This document shows, one piece after another, positions 5,082 through 8,717 of a DNA stretch of 8,717 nt. Below the pieces are notes generated by a model. It searched no databases. It was given only the letters and a program-made list of their open reading frames with translations, and was not told where the DNA came from. Source of the DNA: Bacteroidales bacterium (GTDB lineage Bacteria; Bacteroidota; Bacteroidia; Bacteroidales; UBA932); contig JAFYIK010000181.1 in the NCBI GenBank assembly GCA_017538685.1, positions 1 through 8,717 of the forward strand, read 5' to 3'. The translations under genes were made by a program, and so were the position numbers. Within the stretch, counting starts at the first letter, position 1; each line of letters starts with the position of its first letter.

Positions 5082-6617
5082 TTAACGAAGCTGGAACTGA
5101 ATCGGCATGGTGTACAGTACACGGATCGGGCTATCCCCTTGTTTGCCTGGCATCCATTGGGGCGAAGATGCAACCACACGGACAGCTTCATCGTCCAATA
5201 TTGGGTGAGCCCCGACCAGGACCTTGACATTCGTTACCTGACCATCCGCTTCCACAATAAACTGAACCATTACTTGGCCCTGAATTCCTTTCGCTTTGGC
5301 GCATTCAGGATAAATCAGTTGACTGTTTACCCATTTCGAGAACTCGTTCAGATTACCGCCGTTGAACGAAGGCTTTTGCTCAACGAGCTGTAATGGAATA
5401 GCTTCCTCATCATTGCCCTCTATGCCGGGGTCGTTCAAAGAGTGCAACACCACAGCCTCAGCTTCTGGAAAGTAGTAGACATCATATTCGCCTTTCGGCA
5501 GACAGGTGTAAGCGGGTCTTTCCCCGGTCAGCGTTCTAGTCAATGGAATATAACTATCAGGCTTATATGCTCCGCAGAACCAGCTGATGCGGTCTTGCCC
5601 TGAAGCCTGGACAGCAAACGATTCCCCACTACCTAAAGCAAGCCCGCGATACAGATAACACCCGCCCTGTTTTTCAAACAAGCCAATCTCATACAATTTG
5701 CCGTCAGCGCTAACTTTTTCTATTTGCAGGTCCTCGGAAAATGGCTTTCCCTTGTAAAACTTTATCCCGTCTATGGACAAACCGGCATCTCCCTTCGACA
5801 CCGTGAGCATAACCCTCTGCCCGAGTGCGACATTAATCATTTCCGCTTGATTCAGCTTTAGGGAGCCGGAGAAATCGCACAGTTCCAGGCTGGTACTGTC
5901 AATGGAGGACAACGTGGTCATAATTCTTACCACACGTCCGTTCTCCAGAGAAGGCAGGCTGCTGACAGCCTTTATATTCACGGCGGGCTGCGGCAACACA
6001 TCAGCGAGCAGGACAAGTGCCTTGGGGATGTCTTCATCCGGGAAAACATTCAGCAGATAACCGTTGATCCTCATAAACACAGATTCGTTTACGGACATTT
6101 TCTCTGCAAGTTCTTGTCCATAGACTACCTCTGCCCTGACAAATCTTCTATTATTCATCTGGTCAGGCATATAGATATAGGAATGAGGACCTCTGACGAT
6201 GAACAAGCCTTCCGTGGTCACCGGAATAGCAACTCCATAGGCGCTATAATCAGCTATCAAACTTATTTCCGTGTACTCAACGGCGGGAAGGCCCTGACCC
6301 GAAGCGATGAGTGTAATTCCTAAACAATTAATGATCGGAAAACCCCACTGATTCGAATCCACTGTTCCCTCAAGAGATATGTGATCTCCACGCTTCAGAT
6401 TTGGCATAGACGTCTTCGCAAACACGGCGATGTCTCCGTCAGATACCACCAGCAAGTCGCCTGCATTTGCAAGAACCGAAGCACTTTTCACCGACACGTT
6501 GCTCCCTTTCTGTTCCACCAGTGCTTCCCTGAACGAATTACACTTCTTGTCCCTAGCGCCCGCATCAGGGCATATAGCCGCCATCAACAGGGCCGCAAGC
6601 AATAAATACCTTTTCAT
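5082..6617 (-). CDS. Exported protein with C-terminal TonB domain (TonB_C)
   Basis: A 511-residue protein. Residues 1-21 form a signal peptide (MKRYLLL start, cleavage near AGA). The Cys at residue 16 has Ile before it, so a lipobox is unlikely. The last ~97 residues (about 415-511) match the TonB C-terminal domain in its Bacteroidota form: KPSFNGG, then LIYPECAKAKGIQGQVMVQF, LDDEAVRVV, and PQWMPGKQG followed by the final strands. The remainder is all-beta in appearance. Residues about 40-105 and 215-290 look like OB-type folds (for example RGDHISLEGTV), and about 300-395 form a further beta domain ending GEYDVYYF. These domain calls are tentative. It differs from a true TonB in having no long N-terminal membrane anchor and no proline-rich spacer. 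Base composition is visibly more AT-rich than in the neighbouring genes. A role with the nearby barrel protein is inferred from position only. Confidence 0.8.
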   Translation of the reverse strand: MKRYLLLAALLMAAICPDAGARDKKCNSFREALVEQKGSNVSVKSASVLANAGDLLVVSDGDIAVFAKTSMPNLKRGDHISLEGTVDSNQWGFPIINCLGITLIASGQGLPAVEYTEISLIADYSAYGVAIPVTTEGLFIVRGPHSYIYMPDQMNNRRFVRAEVVYGQELAEKMSVNESVFMRINGYLLNVFPDEDIPKALVLLADVLPQPAVNIKAVSSLPSLENGRVVRIMTTLSSIDSTSLELCDFSGSLKLNQAEMINVALGQRVMLTVSKGDAGLSIDGIKFYKGKPFSEDLQIEKVSADGKLYEIGLFEKQGGCYLYRGLALGSGESFAVQASGQDRISWFCGAYKPDSYIPLTRTLTGERPAYTCLPKGEYDVYYFPEAEAVVLHSLNDPGIEGNDEEAIPLQLVEQKPSFNGGNLNEFSKWVNSQLIYPECAKAKGIQGQVMVQFIVEADGQVTNVKVLVGAHPILDDEAVRVVASSPQWMPGKQGDSPIRVLYTMPIQFQLR

Positions 6618-6636
6618 AAAAGCCAGATTTCTCCTA

Positions 6637-6644
6637 TAAAGATA
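6637..6644 (-). promoter_or_regulatory. Possible -7 box of the TonB-domain gene
   Basis: On the - strand TATCTTTA (6644-6637) agrees with TAnnTTTG except for the last base. No TTTG is found at the expected distance upstream. An AGGAG (6635-6631) lies 13 nt before the ATG, which is far for a ribosome-binding site and may fall outside the transcript if this box is used. Confidence 0.3.
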
Positions 6645-6704
6645 GTTAAAATAACGAAGAAACTACCCGGTTCCGCTTACGCCCTTATCTCCATCATAGA
6701 AACC

Positions 6705-6734
6705 TTTCTTTATCGGCTTTTTTTACTACTTTTG
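6705..6734 (+). promoter_or_regulatory. Possible promoter of the small gene at 6766
   Basis: TACTTTTG (6727-6734) matches TAnnTTTG exactly. A TTTC at 6705-6708 lies 18 nt upstream, close to the expected -33 position. Predicted transcription would begin near 6740, leaving a leader of about 25 nt that contains GAGGG (6757-6761) just before the ATG at 6766. It is divergent from the TonB-domain gene. Confidence 0.45.
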
Positions 6735-6765
6735 CTATATCTATCAGATTAATAATGAGGGCTTA

Positions 6766-6909
6766 ATGACACTAGATACCATCCGTGGTATTATGTCCCA
6801 ATACGGGCATTATGATTTGGTGTCGCAAGACTATCATCGTTTTAGGGCGGACAAGTTGGAAAACAGGAATCATAAAGCTAGTAGTACAAAGTCACCGCGG
6901 TCAAACTAA
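6766..6909 (+). CDS. Possible small protein of 47 residues (unidentified)
   Basis: ATG at 6766 to TAA at 6907-6909, 47 residues. The first two thirds look like a folded or helical segment (MTLDTIRGIMSQYGHYDLVS, then DYHRFRADKLENRN). The last 13 residues are polar and low in complexity (Ser, Lys, Thr). Support for expression is a GAGGG ribosome-binding site 4 nt before the start and a good -7 box about 30 nt upstream. I do not recognise a family. It could be the intact N-terminus of a larger gene that lost its 3' part, since the stop is 12 nt before the third twin-hairpin element. A true small protein is the alternative. Confidence 0.4.
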   Translation: MTLDTIRGIMSQYGHYDLVSQDYHRFRADKLENRNHKASSTKSPRSN

Positions 6910-6921
6910 CCTTGCATTTTT

Positions 6922-7031
6922 GTTCAAGGTGTGCTTTTGAGCGGCACACCTTGCTCGGGCAATCGCGGTCTGAATGCCCTCTGGAGCCATTTGAGCGTTC
7001 AAGGTGTCGCACATAAAATCACACCTTGAAC
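6922..7031 (-). repeat. 110-nt twin-hairpin element, copy 3, inverted relative to copy 1
   Basis: It consists of a 35-nt unit (6922-6956), a 40-nt spacer (6957-6996) and a 35-nt unit (6997-7031). Read on the - strand, unit 6997-7031 is identical over all 35 bases to unit 260-294, and the identity continues into the spacer (CTCAAATG after one changed base). The partner unit 6922-6956 matches the corresponding unit of copy 1 at about 30 of 35 bases. The spacers align without gaps at about 24 of 40 positions. In unit 6922-6956 the stem end has decayed (GTTC facing GCTC), but the inner stem CAAGGTGTGC with GCACACCTTG is perfect. It lies between the end of pncB and the possible small gene. Both stem-loops would be in the 3' region of the pncB transcript. 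Confidence 0.85.
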
Positions 7032-7037
7032 AACACG

Positions 7038-7055
7038 GCTCTCCCTCCGGGGCCT
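7038..7055 (-). repeat. 18-nt flank shared with 224-241 in inverted orientation
   Basis: On the - strand this reads AGGCCCCGGAGGGAGAGC, identical to 224-241 on the + strand. At the left site it forms the upstream arm of the intrinsic terminator. Here the complementary arm and T tract are absent, and the twin-hairpin element begins 6 nt further on instead of 18. It lies just after the pncB stop. Confidence 0.8.
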
Positions 7056-7073
7056 TACGCAGGGAAAATAAAG

Positions 7074-8267
7074 TTACCCCAGCAGACTAACCAAATATTT
7101 GCACTTGTCCGGATTTCCCAGAGTTTTGGTGAGATCGCAGGAGAGCTTGACGCAGTCGTGCCATTCGCGCTTTTCGGTGATGCGGCCCTTGGTGAGCTTC
7201 ACGACTATGTTCATAGGCGAGCAACCGGTGACGTCGCAGGTCAGGAAGGTGCCCACACCGTAGGAGTCCATCACACGGCCGGCGCAGTACTGGTGGATCT
7301 CCAAAGCGCGTTCGATGTTCAAGCCGTTCGAGAACACGACCTGCTTGGTGGCAGGGTCGATGCCGAGCTCGCGGTACTTCGCGATTATCTTCTCGGTCTG
7401 CTCTTCTTCGTTGCCGCTGTCCACGCGGAGTCCGCGGTACATAAGGGCCATACGTTTCGAGAGGTTGCTGAAGAAGACTTTGTCGCCGAAGCAGTCATAT
7501 AGGAATATGCCGTTGTCGCCGTCGAACACGTCGCTGAACTTCTTCATCACGGCGTAATTGCACTCGAACACTCCGCTGACGTTCTCCTCGAAGGAGATGA
7601 GCTGGTGCGACATAGTGCCGAGAGGCAGGCAGCCGTACTTCATAGCGAGCCAGACGTTGCTCGTGCCGGTGAACTTGCCGGGCCAGGACTTGCTGTCGTA
7701 GACTTCCTTCATCACGCGGATGACCATCTCCTGGTGGTCGAAACTCAGGCGGCGGCGAGTGCCCATATCACCGAGAATGAGCCCGCCGGCGAAAATTTGC
7801 GAAGCCTTCTCGCGGGCGCGCGCCTCCTCAAGGGCGGCGTCGTAGCGCTCGATGTCCCCGCGCAGGATATGCATAAGCTCGCTGATGCACGAAAGCAGGG
7901 GCATCTCCCACATAATGGCGGAGAACCACTTTCCGCGGACCAGAATCGAAAGATGTCCTTCTAAATCCTGCGAGATGGATACCTCGGACGGATTGAAACG
8001 ATAACCGCGAAGGAACGTGAAATACCACAAAGGCAGATACACACAATGCGAAACCATATAGGCGATCTCCTCGTCAGTGATCACCACATCCTTCATATAA
8101 TCGACCTGCTCCTGCAGAAGCTCGGCGAAGCCCGCGGGATAAACGGTCTTGTTCCTGTCGATAAAGGAATATTCCACCTCCGCGCGCGGGTACGTTTTCA
8201 GCACGTAGTACTGGCAGGTGAAGGTGTACAGGTCGTTGTCCGTGAAATGGGAAATCAGCGGTTTCAT
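7074..8267 (-). CDS. pncB: Nicotinate phosphoribosyltransferase
   Basis: A cytoplasmic enzyme of NAD salvage. It joins nicotinate with PRPP to form nicotinate mononucleotide and uses ATP. The 397 residues match the length of bacterial PncB (about 400). The start motif [16 protein letters not shown] (residues 7-22), EMPLL (121-125), GTRRR (169-173), FTGTSNV (199-205) and GTMSHQ (217-222) are all present. His221 in the last motif corresponds to the histidine phosphorylated by ATP in this family. VFSNGLN (311-317) and YGVGT (336-340) follow the expected order for substrate and phosphate binding. The frame is open further upstream within metK, but the start MKPLISHF at 8267 is chosen because it gives the family N-terminus. 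That ATG overlaps the metK stop (ATGA), so translation is probably coupled. No intrinsic terminator with a T tract follows. The twin-hairpin element starts 42 bp after the stop. Confidence 0.95.
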   Translation of the reverse strand: MKPLISHFTDNDLYTFTCQYYVLKTYPRAEVEYSFIDRNKTVYPAGFAELLQEQVDYMKDVVITDEEIAYMVSHCVYLPLWYFTFLRGYRFNPSEVSISQDLEGHLSILVRGKWFSAIMWEMPLLSCISELMHILRGDIERYDAALEEARAREKASQIFAGGLILGDMGTRRRLSFDHQEMVIRVMKEVYDSKSWPGKFTGTSNVWLAMKYGCLPLGTMSHQLISFEENVSGVFECNYAVMKKFSDVFDGDNGIFLYDCFGDKVFFSNLSKRMALMYRGLRVDSGNEEEQTEKIIAKYRELGIDPATKQVVFSNGLNIERALEIHQYCAGRVMDSYGVGTFLTCDVTGCSPMNIVVKLTKGRITEKREWHDCVKLSCDLTKTLGNPDKCKYLVSLLG

Positions 8268-8717
8268 AGGCCGAAGGCTTTCTTGACAGCATCCACCATA
8301 TCGAGTTTCTCCCAGCCGAAGAACTGGATGCCGTCCTTCACGTAGGGTTTGCGGCCCATATGGCCATAAGCGGCCGTGGGCAGGTAAATCGGATTCTTGA
8401 GCCCGAAGCGCCCCACGATGGCGGCCGGCCGCAGATCGAAGAGCTCGCCTATCTTCGAAGCGATGTAAGCGTCCGTGGCCTCGCCGCGAGCATCCGAGAT
8501 GCCGGCGCAATCCGAGGGATGCACGTGTGCGCTGCCGTACGAATCCACGAAGATGCTCACGGGCTCGGCCACGCCGATCGCGTAGGCCAGCTGCACGAGT
8601 ATCTCGTCCGCCACGCCGGCGGCCACGAGGTTCTTCGCGATATGGCGGGCGGCATAGGCTGCCGAACGGTCCACCTTGCTGGGATCCTTCCCGGAGAACG
8701 CCCCGCCGCCGTGCGCC
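8264..8717 (-). CDS. metK: S-adenosylmethionine synthetase, C-terminal 150 residues (5' end outside window)
   Basis: A cytoplasmic enzyme that makes S-adenosylmethionine from methionine and ATP. The first complete codon is at 8716. The visible part begins [20 protein letters not shown], the C-terminal MetK signature with the active-site lysine in GKD, and continues with the conserved [17 protein letters not shown] and YAIGVAEP segments. FDLRP (residues 93-97 of the fragment) and TAAYGHMGR (114-122) follow, with a short tail containing GWEKLD. This is the last third or so of a protein that is usually 380-430 residues. The gene ends with TGA at 8266-8264, overlapping the start of pncB by 4 bp, so the two are probably one operon. 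No promoter is visible in the window. Confidence 0.95.
   Translation of the reverse strand, partial: AHGGGAFSGKDPSKVDRSAAYAARHIAKNLVAAGVADEILVQLAYAIGVAEPVSIFVDSYGSAHVHPSDCAGISDARGEATDAYIASKIGELFDLRPAAIVGRFGLKNPIYLPTAAYGHMGRKPYVKDGIQFFGWEKLDMVDAVKKAFGL

Noticed and set aside
8268..8510. N-terminal extension of pncB by 81 codons into metK
   Set aside because: The extension is out-of-frame metK sequence; the family N-terminus begins at the ATG at 8267.

Overview
The window looks like a chromosomal segment of a Bacteroidales bacterium (phylum Bacteroidota) of moderately high GC, similar to Alistipes-type gut lineages. The genus is inference. The evidence is: an outer-membrane barrel protein with an N-terminal carboxypeptidase-regulatory-like domain; a TonB C-terminal domain of the Bacteroidota type; promoters of the Bacteroidota form TTTG-N(about 20)-TAnnTTTG; and MetK and PncB tails of Bacteroidota character.

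Layout, left to right. Positions 1-259 hold the 3' part of an unidentified small basic reading frame on the + strand, followed by a clear intrinsic terminator. Positions 260-745 contain no convincing gene but are full of palindromes: a twin-hairpin element (260-369), two unrelated hairpins (389-430, 475-502) and a second, nested twin-hairpin block (550-699). A 960-residue outer-membrane barrel protein runs + from 746 to 3628. A secreted 405-residue TPR protein faces it on the - strand (3633-4850), with only 4 bp between the two stops. Upstream of that, also on -, is a 511-residue exported protein ending in a TonB C-terminal domain (5082-6617). The intergenic stretch 6618-7073 holds a possible 47-residue gene on + with its own promoter and a third twin-hairpin element (6922-7031) in the opposite orientation. 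The right edge is housekeeping on the - strand: the 3' end of metK overlaps pncB by 4 bp.

The most unusual content is the repeat family. Three copies share an exact architecture: a 35-nt hairpin, a 40-nt spacer, and a 35-nt hairpin in inverse orientation, 110 nt in all. The hairpin core is constant while the outer base pairs change jointly between copies. Two copies lie in inverted orientation around the block of three envelope genes, and an 18-nt flank outside them is also shared. This resembles a REP/BIME or MITE-like family, but no mobilising transposase is present here.

A second unusual point is that the barrel gene and the TPR gene begin with the same module: a -7 box, an 8-nt gap, ATG and a related signal peptide. 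Both transcripts should therefore be leaderless or nearly so. The three envelope genes may form a functional set (outer-membrane channel or receptor, periplasmic TPR partner, TonB-domain protein), but that is inferred from proximity and the shared start module, not shown by sequence.
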